DNA from: Streptomyces sp. f51
Lineage (GTDB): Bacteria; Actinomycetota; Actinomycetes; Streptomycetales; Streptomycetaceae
Length of the DNA stretch: 64,000 nt
Assembly: GCF_037940415.1 (NCBI RefSeq)
Contig: NZ_CP149798.1
Span: forward strand, 5,799,001-5,863,000
Reading direction: 5' to 3'
The translations under genes were made by a program, and so were the position numbers. This document shows positions 35,032-44,273 of this stretch, in pieces; within the stretch, counting starts at the first letter, position 1, and each line of letters starts with the position of its first letter. Under the pieces are notes generated by a model that worked only from the letters and a program-made list of their open reading frames with translations, did no database searches and was not told the origin of the DNA.

Positions 35032-38000
35032 CTAGGCCAGCAGTTCCACCTCCGCGAGGGTCGACTCGCCGTCGAGGACGAGTCGGTAGTGGGCGTACGA
35101 GCCCGGGGACGCGACCGTGAACACCCGGGTCTGCCGGTCCCAGGGGAAGGACTCACCGGAGCGCTTGTCGAGGTCCGTCCAGGTCGTCCCGTCCGCGGAG
35201 CCCTGCAAGGTCCATCCGGTCGGCGCCTTGGTGTGGTCCGAGGAGGTCAGTGTGTACTGGACTCCCCGGGTGTCGCCGCCGACCGGCAGGTCCACCGAGG
35301 TGACGGTGGCGTCCGTGGCCGAGGTGTTGTCGAACAGGGGACCGTCCCCCTTGAGGGTGTCCGCGCGCGGCGCGGGCACCTTGTCGTCCTCGGTGACCGA
35401 GACCGGTGCCGCGTCCTTGCCGGTGCCCCACGAGGACGGCTCGGCGCCCATGTCGAACTCCAGGACACCGCCTCGGGTGATGAGCGAATGGGGGAGCGAA
35501 GTCGAGTTCCATCGCTTGCCGTTGAACCGGACCCCCTGCACGTACACGTTCTTCGTGCTGTTGCGGGGGGCCTTGACGACCAGGTCCTTGCCGTTCTCCA
35601 GGTGGACCGTCGCCTTCGTGAACAGGGGCGATCCGATGGCGTACTCGCCGCTGCCCATCACCAGCGGATAGAAGCCGAGCGAGGAGAAGAGGTACCAGGC
35701 CGACTGCTCGCCGTTGTCCTCGTCGCCGTGGTAGCCCTGTCCGATCTCGCTGCCGGTGTAGAGACGGGACAGGACCTCGCGGATGTTCTTCTGGGCCTTC
35801 CAGGGCTGCCCGGCCGCGTCGTACATGTAGTTCACGTGGTGGGCCACCTGGTTGGAGTGCCCGTACTGGCCCATCCGCACATCCCTGGCCTCGGTCATCT
35901 CGTGGATGACCCCGCCGTAGGAGCCGACGGTGTCGGGCGAGGCCGTCTCGGGGGTGGAGAAGTACGTGTCGAGCTTGTCCGCGAGCGCGGCCCGGCCGCC
36001 GTACAGGTTGGCGAGACCGCGTGAGTCCTGCGGCGCGGTGAACGCGTAGCCCCAGCCGTCGGTCTCGGTGTAGTCGTAACCCCACACGCGCGGGTCGTAC
36101 GTGGCGGAGTCGACCCGCCAGTTCCCCTTGGCGTCGCGGCCCTGGAAGAAGCCGGCCTTGGAGTCGAAGAGGTTCACGTAGTCCTGGGAGCGGTTCAGGA
36201 AGTAGTCCGACTCCTCCTTGTAGCGCTTCTCGCCGGTCTTCCTGTAGAGCGCCTTGCCCATCTGGGCGATGCCGTAGTCGTTGACGTAGCCCTCCATGGC
36301 CCAGGACAGGCCCTCGCCCGTGGACGTGCTCGTGTAGCCGAGGAAGGGGGAGGTGGCCATGCCCTTGCGGCCCACGCCGGAGGTCGGGGGGACCACCGTC
36401 GCGTTCTTCAGGGCCGCGTCGTACGCCGACTTGGCGTCGAAGTCGACGCCCTTGACGTACGCGTCCGCGAACGCCACGTCCGACGAGGTGCCGGTCATGA
36501 GGTCCGCGTAGCCGGGCGAGGACCAGCGCGAGGTCCAGCCGCCGTCCTTGTACTGCTGCACGAACCCGTCGACCATCTCCCCGGCCTGATGGGGCGTCAG
36601 GAACGAATAGGCCGGCCAGGTCGTGCGGTAGGTGTCCCAGAAGCCGTTGTTGACGTACACCTTGCCGTCGACGATCTTCGCCCCGGTGTGGGTCGCGGTG
36701 TCCGGACCCGGCATCGGGGAGAACGGCGAGGCGTACTGGTACGTCGAACCCACCTTCTCGAAGCCGGAGTTCGGGTAGAGATAGAGCCGGTACATGCTGG
36801 AGTAGAGGGTGGTCAGCTGGTCCGGGGTCGCGCCCTGCACCTCGATCCGGCCGAACAGCCGGTCCCACTGCCGGCGCGCGTCCTTCTTGACGGCGTCGAA
36901 CGAGGTGCCGTCCGGGATCTCCTGGCGCAGGTTGTCCTTGGCCTGGTCGATGCTGATGAGCGAGGTGGCCAGGCGCAGGGTGACGGTGTGGTCGGCACCG
37001 GCCTTGAACCTCATGTAGCCCTTGACCCCGCTCGCGGAGCCCTCGGTCACCGGCGCGTCGAAGACTCCGTAGACGAAGAGCCGGGTGGCGCCGGTCGACA
37101 GGCCCGACTTGACGTCCGAGTACCCGGTGACGACGCCCGCCGAGGTGTCGAGCGTCAGGCCCGCCTGCTCGGTGACGTTGTCGAAGATCACGCTCGCGTC
37201 GTCGCCCGGATAGGTGAACCGCAGGGCGGCGGCGTGATCGGTCGGGGCCATCTCCGCCTTGAGACCGTTCTCGAAGGTCACCCCGTAGTAGTACGGCCGC
37301 GCGGTCTCGTTCTCGTGCCGGAAGGCCAGTTCACGGGCGGTCCGGCCGGTGTCCGGGGTGCCGGAGGCGGCCGACGGCATCACCTGGAAGGTCTGCCGGT
37401 CGCCCATCCAGGGGCTCGGCTCGTGGCTCGCGCTGAACGCCTGGATGGTGGGCAGGTTGTCCGCGTTGTTGGCGCGGGCGTAGTCGTACAGCCAGCTCAG
37501 CGAGCCCGCGTTGGTCACCGGCGTCCAGAAGTTGAAGCCGTGCGGGACGGCCGTCGCCGGGAAGTCGTTGCCCCGCGAGAAGCCGCCGCTGGAGTTGGTG
37601 CCGCGGGTGGTGAGCGCGTAGTCGGCCAGATGCCGTGCGGGCTTCTGCGGAGCGGCCCGGCGCAGCGCGACGTCGTCGAGCCAGCCGCGGAACTTCGCGG
37701 GGCCCTTCGGCGAGTCGTAGGCGAGGAGGATCCGGTCGACGGTCTTCCCGGCCGCGACGGAACCGATCCGCGAGGTCACGTTGTTCCACTGGTTGACGTA
37801 CAGCACCTTGGCGGCGCCCTGGCCCTGCGGTGTCAGCGCGAATCCGTGGCTGTCCACGGCGTTCAGAGCGCTCAGCGAGGTGCCGTCGGTGAAGACCAGG
37901 TCCACGGCCACGTTCGTGGCGTCGTAGTCCCGGTCGCCGTCCGCCATCGACGGGAAGATCCGGTACGACAGTTCGGTGTCGCGCCCGACGGCCACGTTCA

Positions 38001-38856
38001 CGTCGAAGACCTTGTTGTACGAGTACGCACGGCCGTCACCCTTGTGGGTGCCGGCGTAGCGCAGGGCCCGCTTGCCGGTGAACCCCGCGCCCGCCTTGGC
38101 GGTCGGCGAGCCGCTGGGACCCCGGTCCACGAGGGAAAGCATGTCCTTGGGCGTCGGGTCGTCGCTCCGACCCGTCGAGAACTGGACGTCGGCGATCTGG
38201 AGGATGTCGCCGCCGTTGTTCTTCGTGACGTCGAGCCGGAAGTGCTGGTACTCGACGGGACTCTGGATGTCGTACGTCTTCGTCTGGAACCGCTCGCCGA
38301 AGGACTCGCCGGAGCGGGTGTCGAGGGTCTTCCAGTCCTTGCCGTCGGTGGAGCCCTGGAGGGTCCAGTCCGCGGGGTCGCGCTCGTCGTGGTCGTTTGC
38401 GGATGTGAGCGCGTACGTGACCGCCTTGACCGGCGCGTCCAGGTCGAACTCCGCCCAGCCGGTGGGCTCGAAGGTCAGCCACTTGGTGCCGGCCTCGCCG
38501 TCGACGAGGTTCTCCTTGACCTCGCCCGCGCCGGTGTTCTCGCCGCTCGCCCGCACGTCGGTGACGTGGTCGGTCACATTGCCGGGGATGCCGGTGCTGT
38601 ACCCGCCGTCGACGCCCGAGGACCGCTTCGTCCCGTCGGGGGCGGTGTCCACCGTGTTGAGCCAGTCCGGGGCCGGATCGCCCGGTTCGAACGAGGAGCT
38701 GAACTCCCGGTCGGCCTTGGCCGCTTGGGCGGGCAGGGCGACCGCGACGCCCTGGGAGGCCGCTAACAGGGAAAGGGCCGCCACCCCCAGTGCCGCCGAG
38801 GAACGCCATCCGGTCCGACGCGTGGAACTCTGTCTGTACCGAGCTCTGTGCTGCAT
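35032..38856 (-). CDS. Secreted GH92 mannosidase with discoidin-like modules (TTA codon)
   Basis: A 1274-residue exported protein. The signal peptide (about residues 1-46, ending PAQAAKA) follows the ATG with GGGAGAG upstream; an in-frame start 57 bp earlier would run through the operator. Then a F5/8-C (CBM32-like) module (about 75-210: KENLVDGEAGTKWLTF, WTLQGSTDGKDWKTLDTRSGE), a beta domain, the GH92 catalytic region (TTWPAYSFLTPHQAGEMVDGF; GDEDNGEQSAWYLFSSLGFYP), and a C-terminal discoidin-like module repeating GWTLQGSADGTTW. Likely cleaves mannosides on glycans. Codon 31 (38764-38766) is TTA, as in its convergent neighbour. Confidence 0.93.
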   Translation of the reverse strand: MQHRARYRQSSTRRTGWRSSAALGVAALSLLAASQGVAVALPAQAAKADREFSSSFEPGDPAPDWLNTVDTAPDGTKRSSGVDGGYSTGIPGNVTDHVTDVRASGENTGAGEVKENLVDGEAGTKWLTFEPTGWAEFDLDAPVKAVTYALTSANDHDERDPADWTLQGSTDGKDWKTLDTRSGESFGERFQTKTYDIQSPVEYQHFRLDVTKNNGGDILQIADVQFSTGRSDDPTPKDMLSLVDRGPSGSPTAKAGAGFTGKRALRYAGTHKGDGRAYSYNKVFDVNVAVGRDTELSYRIFPSMADGDRDYDATNVAVDLVFTDGTSLSALNAVDSHGFALTPQGQGAAKVLYVNQWNNVTSRIGSVAAGKTVDRILLAYDSPKGPAKFRGWLDDVALRRAAPQKPARHLADYALTTRGTNSSGGFSRGNDFPATAVPHGFNFWTPVTNAGSLSWLYDYARANNADNLPTIQAFSASHEPSPWMGDRQTFQVMPSAASGTPDTGRTARELAFRHENETARPYYYGVTFENGLKAEMAPTDHAAALRFTYPGDDASVIFDNVTEQAGLTLDTSAGVVTGYSDVKSGLSTGATRLFVYGVFDAPVTEGSASGVKGYMRFKAGADHTVTLRLATSLISIDQAKDNLRQEIPDGTSFDAVKKDARRQWDRLFGRIEVQGATPDQLTTLYSSMYRLYLYPNSGFEKVGSTYQYASPFSPMPGPDTATHTGAKIVDGKVYVNNGFWDTYRTTWPAYSFLTPHQAGEMVDGFVQQYKDGGWTSRWSSPGYADLMTGTSSDVAFADAYVKGVDFDAKSAYDAALKNATVVPPTSGVGRKGMATSPFLGYTSTSTGEGLSWAMEGYVNDYGIAQMGKALYRKTGEKRYKEESDYFLNRSQDYVNLFDSKAGFFQGRDAKGNWRVDSATYDPRVWGYDYTETDGWGYAFTAPQDSRGLANLYGGRAALADKLDTYFSTPETASPDTVGSYGGVIHEMTEARDVRMGQYGHSNQVAHHVNYMYDAAGQPWKAQKNIREVLSRLYTGSEIGQGYHGDEDNGEQSAWYLFSSLGFYPLVMGSGEYAIGSPLFTKATVHLENGKDLVVKAPRNSTKNVYVQGVRFNGKRWNSTSLPHSLITRGGVLEFDMGAEPSSWGTGKDAAPVSVTEDDKVPAPRADTLKGDGPLFDNTSATDATVTSVDLPVGGDTRGVQYTLTSSDHTKAPTGWTLQGSADGTTWTDLDKRSGESFPWDRQTRVFTVASPGSYAHYRLVLDGESTLAEVELLA

Positions 38857-38880
38857 ACGCGGGCACTCTCCCTGCACGTG

Positions 38881-38941
38881 GACAACGTTGTCACTTTGCT
38901 GCGCAAGGTCCATTTGGGCGTCAAGTTGACAGTGATGTCAA
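38881..38941. promoter_or_regulatory. GH92 operator upstream of mannosidase 2
   Basis: GACAACGTTGTC at 38881-38892, 24 bp before the start codon, identical to the core before mannosidase 1. A second inverted repeat, TTGACA-GTGA-TGTCAA, lies at 38926-38941; both GH92 promoters also share GATGTCAAG. Confidence 0.75.
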
Positions 38942-39108
38942 GGGTGTTGGGTGCGGCATCCGGGGTGAATACCGTGTGACGAACCGTGCATTGCGTTCAT
39001 TGCGGGAGGCCGGCGTCCGTGGGCCTTCGCCGGGGTGGTCCTGGGCTGCCCCATATTTCCGGGAGGTCTCAACTCGGAAAAGACCGACGGCCAAACCTGC
39101 ATTCGATC

Positions 39109-39141
39109 TTGCTCCGTTGGCGGGAAGTGGACTATACCTGT
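39109..39141 (+). promoter_or_regulatory. ngcE promoter overlapped by a dre-like site
   Basis: TTGCTC (39109-39114), 18 bp, TATACC (39133-39138). AGTGGACTATACCTGT (39126-39141) matches the DasR consensus AGTGGTCTAGACCACT at 12 of 16 positions and covers the -10 box. DasR is the GlcNAc-responsive regulator, which suits the downstream transporter; binding is inferred. The 485-bp gap 38857-39341 holds this, the GH92 sites and the palindrome below, but no gene. Confidence 0.5.
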
Positions 39142-39148
39142 CGCGTCC

Positions 39149-39168
39149 GGCCAGTCGATCGACTGGCC
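39149..39168. promoter_or_regulatory. 20-bp perfect palindrome in the ngcE leader
   Basis: GGCCAGTCGATCGACTGGCC, completely symmetric, starts about 10 bp after the predicted -10 box and 174 bp before the ngcE start. It is a strong operator candidate, or a 5'-UTR hairpin. Confidence 0.75.
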
Positions 39169-39341
39169 CTGGACAGGCAGGACCCAGGGGGGAATTTCGC
39201 GGGACGGCGGAACGTGGTCCGTACACGTACTGTCGGTTCGTCCCACTGAATCCCCCATGCACGACCCCAGCTTGAACTGACCGCGGTGCCGGGGAGGATC
39301 CGGTTCACCGCCTGAGTCCTGGAGAAGGCGAGGACTTGAGC

Positions 39342-40790
39342 ATGGGATCCACTTCCGCCGAGAACAGCAGCCCCGAGGGTGTCGGCCGTCGCGACCTCAT
39401 CAAGAGGTCGGCCGCACTTGGCCTGATCACCGTCCCGACCATGAGCTTCCTGTCCGCCTGTGCGAGCGGGGGCGGTGACGACAAGTCGACCGACAAGGGC
39501 ACCGGCAAGACCAGCAAGGACAACCCCTTCGGTGTGAAGAAGGGCGGCGGCAAGCTCGACGTCGTCGTCTTCAAGGGCGGCTACGGCGACGACTACGCCA
39601 AGGCGTGGGAAGCGGCGTTCGACAAGAAGTGGGGCAGCAAGAGCGCCCACACCGGCACCCAGGAGATCACCGGCAAGCTCCAGCCGCGCTTCAACGGCGG
39701 CAACCCGCCGGACATCGTCGACGACTCGGGCGCCCAGCAGATCAAGCTGGACGTGCTCTACAAGAACGGCCAGCTCCTCGACCTCGCCGCCGTCCTCGAC
39801 GCCCCCTCCATCGACGACCCGTCGAAGAAGGTCCGCGACACGCTGATCCCGGGCACGCTCGACCCGGGCCTCCAGGGCGGCAAGGTCGTCTCCCTCAACT
39901 ACATCTACACGGTGTGGGGGTTGTGGTACTCCGGCAAGCTCTTCAAGGAGAAGGGCTGGGAGGTTCCCAAGACCTGGGACGCCTTCCTCGCCATCTGCAA
40001 GGACGCCAAGTCGCAGGGCATCGGCGGTCTCGCGCACCAGGGCAAGTACCCGTACTACATCAACGTCGCCATCATGGACCTGATCGCCAAGCACGGCGGT
40101 CTCGACGCCATGAAGGCGATCGACAACCTCGACCCCAAGGCGTTCGTCGGCTCCGACGCCGCGCTCGCGGCCATCGAGGCCATCTACGAGGTCGTCGAAA
40201 AGGGCTACCTGATGGCCGGCACCAACGGCCTGACCCACACCGAGTCGCAGACCCGGTGGAACCAGTACAAGGCTGCGTTCATCACCTGTGGCTCCTGGCT
40301 GGAGAACGAGCAGCTCAAGCAGACCCCGACGGACTTCGACATGAAGTTCATGCCGATGCCCAGCCTCTCGGGCGACAAGCTGCCGTTCGAGGCGATCCGG
40401 GCCGGCTCCGGCGAGCCGTTCATCATCCCGGCGAAGGCCGCGAACCTGCCCGAGGCACAGGAGTTCATGCGCTCCATGCTCTCCAAGGAATGGTCGACGA
40501 TCTTCGCCCAGAAGGCCAACTCGCTCACCATCCTCAAGGACGGCGTGTCCGACGGCGTGCAGCTGCGTCCCGGTACGCAGTCCACGGTCGAGGCCTCCAA
40601 GGCGGCCGGCACCAACAGCTTCAACTACCTGTACCCCAACTGGTACAGCGAGATGGACGTCTCGATCCAGAACGCGTCCAACGAGCTGATGTCCAAGCGC
40701 ATCCAGCCCAAGGAATGGCTGAAGCGCGCCCAGGCGGCGGTCGACAAGGCGGCCAAGGACCCGGCGTCCAAGAAGAACCACCGCGACTGA
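39342..40790 (+). CDS. ngcE: NgcE-type amino-sugar-binding lipoprotein
   Basis: A 482-residue solute-binding protein of the family-1 ABC sugar importers. The N-terminus has a twin-arginine motif (RRDLIKRSAALGL, R16-R17) and a lipobox LSAC (C40), implying Tat export and lipidation. The rest is a periplasmic-binding fold (VVVFKGGYGDDYAKAWEAAFDKK; LNYIYTVWGLWYSGKLF; GSWLENEQ). By order (binding protein, two permeases, then ROK regulator and xylFGH) this is ngcEFG, known for GlcNAc and chitobiose uptake. A TTG two codons upstream is an alternative start. Confidence 0.88.
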   Translation: MGSTSAENSSPEGVGRRDLIKRSAALGLITVPTMSFLSACASGGGDDKSTDKGTGKTSKDNPFGVKKGGGKLDVVVFKGGYGDDYAKAWEAAFDKKWGSKSAHTGTQEITGKLQPRFNGGNPPDIVDDSGAQQIKLDVLYKNGQLLDLAAVLDAPSIDDPSKKVRDTLIPGTLDPGLQGGKVVSLNYIYTVWGLWYSGKLFKEKGWEVPKTWDAFLAICKDAKSQGIGGLAHQGKYPYYINVAIMDLIAKHGGLDAMKAIDNLDPKAFVGSDAALAAIEAIYEVVEKGYLMAGTNGLTHTESQTRWNQYKAAFITCGSWLENEQLKQTPTDFDMKFMPMPSLSGDKLPFEAIRAGSGEPFIIPAKAANLPEAQEFMRSMLSKEWSTIFAQKANSLTILKDGVSDGVQLRPGTQSTVEASKAAGTNSFNYLYPNWYSEMDVSIQNASNELMSKRIQPKEWLKRAQAAVDKAAKDPASKKNHRD

Positions 40791-40824
40791 TCTCGTAAAA
40801 CCGGAACACCAGGGGCAGGATGCC

Positions 40825-41757
40825 ATGCGAAAAGGGCAGTACCGGTTCGTCGCGGGGTTTCTCCTCGCACCTTTGGCGCTGTATCTGATCTTCGTGATCT
40901 GGCCTTACCTCCAGACCATCGGTTACTCCTTCACCGACTGGAAGGGTCAGTCACAGACGTTCAGTTTCGTCGGCCTGGACAATTACAAGGCGTTGTTCCA
41001 GGACGACGTATTCCTCGAAGCGATCTGGCACAACATCCTGTTCCTGGTGTTCATCCCGGTGATCACCATCCTGCTCGCCCTCTTCTTCGCCTTCATGGTG
41101 AACGCGGGCGGGCGGGGTGGCGCCGGCGGCGTCCAGGGCGTCGCGGGCTCACGCTTCTACAAGATCGTGTACTTCTTCCCGCAGGTGCTGTCGCTCGCGA
41201 TCGTCGCGGTGCTCTTCGGAGCCCTGTACCGCAGTGACAGCGGCGGTCTGCTCAACGGCCTGCTGATCAAGCTCCACCTGGTCGACGGCAACAACCCCAT
41301 CGAGTGGATGAACGAGCCCGACCTGGTGCTCTGGTGCCTGATGGCGGTGGTCGTCTGGCACGGCGTCGGCTTCTATCTCGTGCTGTTCTCCGCGGCCATG
41401 CAGTCCATCCCGAGGGACATCTACGAGGCCGCGCTGCTGGACGGCGCGAGCCGCACGCACACCTTCTTCCGGGTCACCCTGCCCCTGCTGTGGGACACGG
41501 TGCAGACCGCCTGGGTCTATCTGGGCATCATCGCGATGGACATGTTCGTCCTCGTCTCGACCATGACCCAGGGCACCGGCTACGGCGGAGGCCCCGACCA
41601 CCACAGCGAGGTCATGGCGAACGTCATGATGCGCAACTTCCTCTACTTCGGAAAGAGCGGCTACGCCTGCGCGATGGGTGTCGTCATGCTCCTTCTCACC
41701 CTGATCCTGTCCGTGGTCACGCTGCGCGCCACCCGCCGCGAGCGCATCGAGTTCTGA
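40825..41757 (+). CDS. ngcF: NgcF-type ABC sugar permease
   Basis: A 310-residue integral membrane protein with six predicted helices, beginning FVAGFLLAPLALYLIFVIWPYLQTIGYSF, typical of MalF-like sugar permeases. The EAA loop that contacts the ATPase is IYEAALLDGASRTHTFFRVTLPLL. It starts 34 bp after ngcE and forms the transmembrane pore with NgcG. There is no ATPase gene in this operon; Streptomyces sugar importers of this type share the MsiK ATPase encoded elsewhere. Confidence 0.9.
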   Translation: MRKGQYRFVAGFLLAPLALYLIFVIWPYLQTIGYSFTDWKGQSQTFSFVGLDNYKALFQDDVFLEAIWHNILFLVFIPVITILLALFFAFMVNAGGRGGAGGVQGVAGSRFYKIVYFFPQVLSLAIVAVLFGALYRSDSGGLLNGLLIKLHLVDGNNPIEWMNEPDLVLWCLMAVVVWHGVGFYLVLFSAAMQSIPRDIYEAALLDGASRTHTFFRVTLPLLWDTVQTAWVYLGIIAMDMFVLVSTMTQGTGYGGGPDHHSEVMANVMMRNFLYFGKSGYACAMGVVMLLLTLILSVVTLRATRRERIEF

Positions 41758-41772
41758 GCGGGAGAGACGACT

Positions 41773-42711
41773 ATGAGCGCACCCATGACGGAGCCGGCGA
41801 AGGTCGACGGCGCCGCGGTACCCCAGCAACGCAGCGCCAGGAAGGCCCCGCCCCGGCCGGGTGACAAGCGCACCGAGGGTCTGGCCCTCAACGTCTTCTC
41901 GCACGGCTTCCTCGCCCTGTGGGCGATCCTGATCATCCTGCCGTTGCTCTGGCTGATCCTGAGCTCCTTCAAGACCGACGCGCAGATCGGCGGGTCGGCC
42001 CTCAGCTGGCCCTCGAACTGGCAGCTCGACGTCTTCGGCCGGGCCTGGAACAAGGGCATCGGCGACTACTTCGCCAACACCCTGATCGTCCTCGTGTTCT
42101 CGGTCCCGCTGACGATGCTGCTCGGCGCGATGGCGGCGTACGTACTGGCCCGCTACGAGTTCCCGGGCAACCGGATCGTGTACTTCTTCTTCGTCGGCGG
42201 GGCCATGTTCCCCGTCTTCCTGGCCCTGGTGCCGCTGTTCTTCATGGTCAAGCGCCTCGACATGCTGAACACCTATCAAGGCCTGGTCCTGGTGTACGTG
42301 GCCTACTCGCTGCCGTTCACCGTGTTCTTCATGCACGCCTTCTTCAGGACGCTGCCCACGGCGGTCTTCGAGGCGGCGGTGCTCGACGGGGCCTCGCACA
42401 CCCGGGCGTTCTTCCAGGTCATGCTGCCCATGGCCAAGCCCGGACTGCTCAGCGTCGGCATCTTCAACGTCCTGGGCCAGTGGAACCAGTACATCCTGCC
42501 CTCGGTGCTGATGCAGCCGCAGACCAGCTCCGATCCGGAGCGCTACGTCCTGACCCAGGGACTCATCCAGCTCCAGCAGCAGCAGGGGTACGCCACCGAC
42601 CTGCCCGTCCTGTTCGCCGGCGTGACGATCGCCATGGTCCCCATGCTGATCGTCTACCTGTCCTTCCAGCGCCAGGTCCAGGCGGGTCTCACTTCGGCGA
42701 CGCTCAAGTAA
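41773..42711 (+). CDS. ngcG: NgcG-type ABC sugar permease
   Basis: A 312-residue MalG-like permease with six predicted helices after a cytosolic N-terminus of about 45 residues. The EAA loop reads VFEAAVLDGASHTRAFFQVMLPMAKPGL. It begins 15 bp after ngcF, behind GGGAGAG, and ends the operon just before a hairpin terminator. It completes the translocation pore of the NgcEFG importer. Confidence 0.9.
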   Translation: MSAPMTEPAKVDGAAVPQQRSARKAPPRPGDKRTEGLALNVFSHGFLALWAILIILPLLWLILSSFKTDAQIGGSALSWPSNWQLDVFGRAWNKGIGDYFANTLIVLVFSVPLTMLLGAMAAYVLARYEFPGNRIVYFFFVGGAMFPVFLALVPLFFMVKRLDMLNTYQGLVLVYVAYSLPFTVFFMHAFFRTLPTAVFEAAVLDGASHTRAFFQVMLPMAKPGLLSVGIFNVLGQWNQYILPSVLMQPQTSSDPERYVLTQGLIQLQQQQGYATDLPVLFAGVTIAMVPMLIVYLSFQRQVQAGLTSATLK

Positions 42712-42732
42712 CGAATCACCCCGTCCGTCACA

Positions 42733-42761
42733 TGCGCCACTCCCGTCCCGGGGGTGGCGCA
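42733..42761 (+). terminator. Terminator after ngcG
   Basis: A 12-bp stem (TGCGCCACTCCC / GGGGGTGGCGCA, one G-U pair) with loop GTCCC, 22 bp after the stop. Confidence 0.88.
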
Positions 42762-42863
42762 GGTGCGTCCGGGTGATGCCCGAGGTCGAACGCGACCCGG
42801 CGGACCCGATTTCCGTCAAGGACTTGACTGCGGTAACCCGTTCAGCGGAGCTTGGAGTTCACA

Positions 42864-42873
42864 ACTTGTAAGT
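42864..42873. promoter_or_regulatory. Short palindrome upstream of rok7B7
   Basis: ACTTGTAAGT in an AT-rich patch 80 bp before the ROK start. Its ACTT/AAGT half-sites recur, in the opposite arrangement, before xylF. A shared ROK binding element is possible but weak. Confidence 0.35.
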
Positions 42874-42952
42874 GACCGGGTCCCGTTGACGTGACCCAGG
42901 TCACACGGGCGGCATCGGGGCCGCCCGGCTATGGGCAGGAGTGGATGAGTCG

Positions 42953-44152
42953 ATGGAGACTCCGGGGTCGCAGTCTTCGCTGCACCGAGCCAATCTGGAG
43001 CGCGTCGTGCGAGCGGTGCGGCTGGCCGGCTCGCTCACGCAGGCGGAGATCGCGAGGGCGACGGGCCTGTCGGCCGCGACCGTTTCCAATATCGTCCGTG
43101 AACTCAAGGACGGGGGAACGGTCGAGGTCACGCCCACTTCGGCCGGCGGTCGCAGGGCACGCAGCGTGTCCTTGAGCGGGGACGCCGGCATTGTCATCGG
43201 CGTCGACTTCGGGCACACCCATCTGCGTGTGGCGGTCGGGAATCTGGCCCATCAGGTGCTGGCCGAGGAGTCCGAGCCGCTGGACGTCGACGCCTCCGCC
43301 GCGCAGGGCTTCGACCGGGCCGAGGAACTGGTCAGCCGCCTGATCGACGCGACAGGTGTCGACCGTTCCAAGATCGCGGGCGTGGGGCTCGGTGTACCGG
43401 GCCCCATCGACGTGGAATCGGGCACCCTCGGGTCCACCTCGATCCTGCCGGGCTGGACCGGCGCCAGGCCCGCCGAGGAGCTGCGGGGGCGGCTCGGCGT
43501 GCCCGTCCACGTGGACAACGACGCGAATCTGGGCGCGCTCGGCGAGATGGTCTGGGGCAGTGGCCGAGGGGTCAGGGATCTCGCGTACATCAAGGTCGCC
43601 AGCGGTGTCGGCGCGGGCCTGGTGATAGAGGGCAAGATCTACCGCGGCCCGGGTGGTACAGCGGGCGAAATCGGACATATTACACTGGACGAATCCGGCC
43701 CCGTCTGCCGGTGCGGCAACCGCGGCTGCCTGGAGACGTTCGCGGCGGCGCGCTATGTGCTGCCGCTGCTCCAGTCCAGTCACGGCACCGATCTGACCAT
43801 GGAAGGCGTGGTCAGGCTGGCGCGGGACGGAGATCCGGGCTGCCGTCGCGTGATCGCCGACGTCGGCCGACATATCGGCAGTGGAGTCGCGAATCTGTGC
43901 AACCTGCTGAACCCGAGCAGGGTGGTCCTCGGCGGCGATCTCGCCGAGGCCGGGGAGCTCGTCCTGGGGCCCATCAGGGAGTCCGTGGGCCGCTACGCGA
44001 TCCCCAGTGCCGCACGTCAACTCTCGGTGCTCCCAGGGGCACTTGGCGGCCGTGCGGAGGTGCTCGGGGCGCTCGCTCTCGCGCTCAGCGAGATGGGTGA
44101 TTCGACCCTTTTGGACGGGTCGCTGACGTCCGCTGCGCCTGCCTTCACTTAG
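42953..44152 (+). CDS. rok7B7: ROK-family transcriptional regulator (Rok7B7 position)
   Basis: A 399-residue NagC/XylR-type ROK protein. The N-terminal winged helix is at residues about 12-65 (SLTQAEIARATGLSAATVSNIVRELKDGG). The sugar-kinase-like domain follows (GIVIGVDFGHTHLRVAV; GVGLGVPGPID; VDNDANLGALGE; GGTAGEIGHI) with the zinc motif CRCGNRGCLETF (C252, C254, C259). Gene order between ngcEFG and xylFGH matches S. coelicolor rok7B7, reported to affect xylose use, carbon control and antibiotics. The start is the ATG at 42953; a GTG 12 bp upstream is less well placed against AGGAG. Confidence 0.9.
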   Translation: METPGSQSSLHRANLERVVRAVRLAGSLTQAEIARATGLSAATVSNIVRELKDGGTVEVTPTSAGGRRARSVSLSGDAGIVIGVDFGHTHLRVAVGNLAHQVLAEESEPLDVDASAAQGFDRAEELVSRLIDATGVDRSKIAGVGLGVPGPIDVESGTLGSTSILPGWTGARPAEELRGRLGVPVHVDNDANLGALGEMVWGSGRGVRDLAYIKVASGVGAGLVIEGKIYRGPGGTAGEIGHITLDESGPVCRCGNRGCLETFAAARYVLPLLQSSHGTDLTMEGVVRLARDGDPGCRRVIADVGRHIGSGVANLCNLLNPSRVVLGGDLAEAGELVLGPIRESVGRYAIPSAARQLSVLPGALGGRAEVLGALALALSEMGDSTLLDGSLTSAAPAFT

Positions 44153-44181
44153 AGAACGAAACACGCCGTTGCCAACCCGTT

Positions 44182-44193
44182 AAGTATTTACTT
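44182..44193. promoter_or_regulatory. AT-rich palindrome upstream of xylF
   Basis: AAGTATTTACTT, perfect 5-bp arms, 81 bp before the xylF start in a GC-rich background. Good candidate ROK or xylose operator. Confidence 0.6.
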
Positions 44194-44273
44194 CTTGACG
44201 TCGCACGGGCGGCCGAGTTGACTCCAACCCACCTCGGTCGCAGCGTTGCGACCCTGTCAGGGAGGCACCACCA

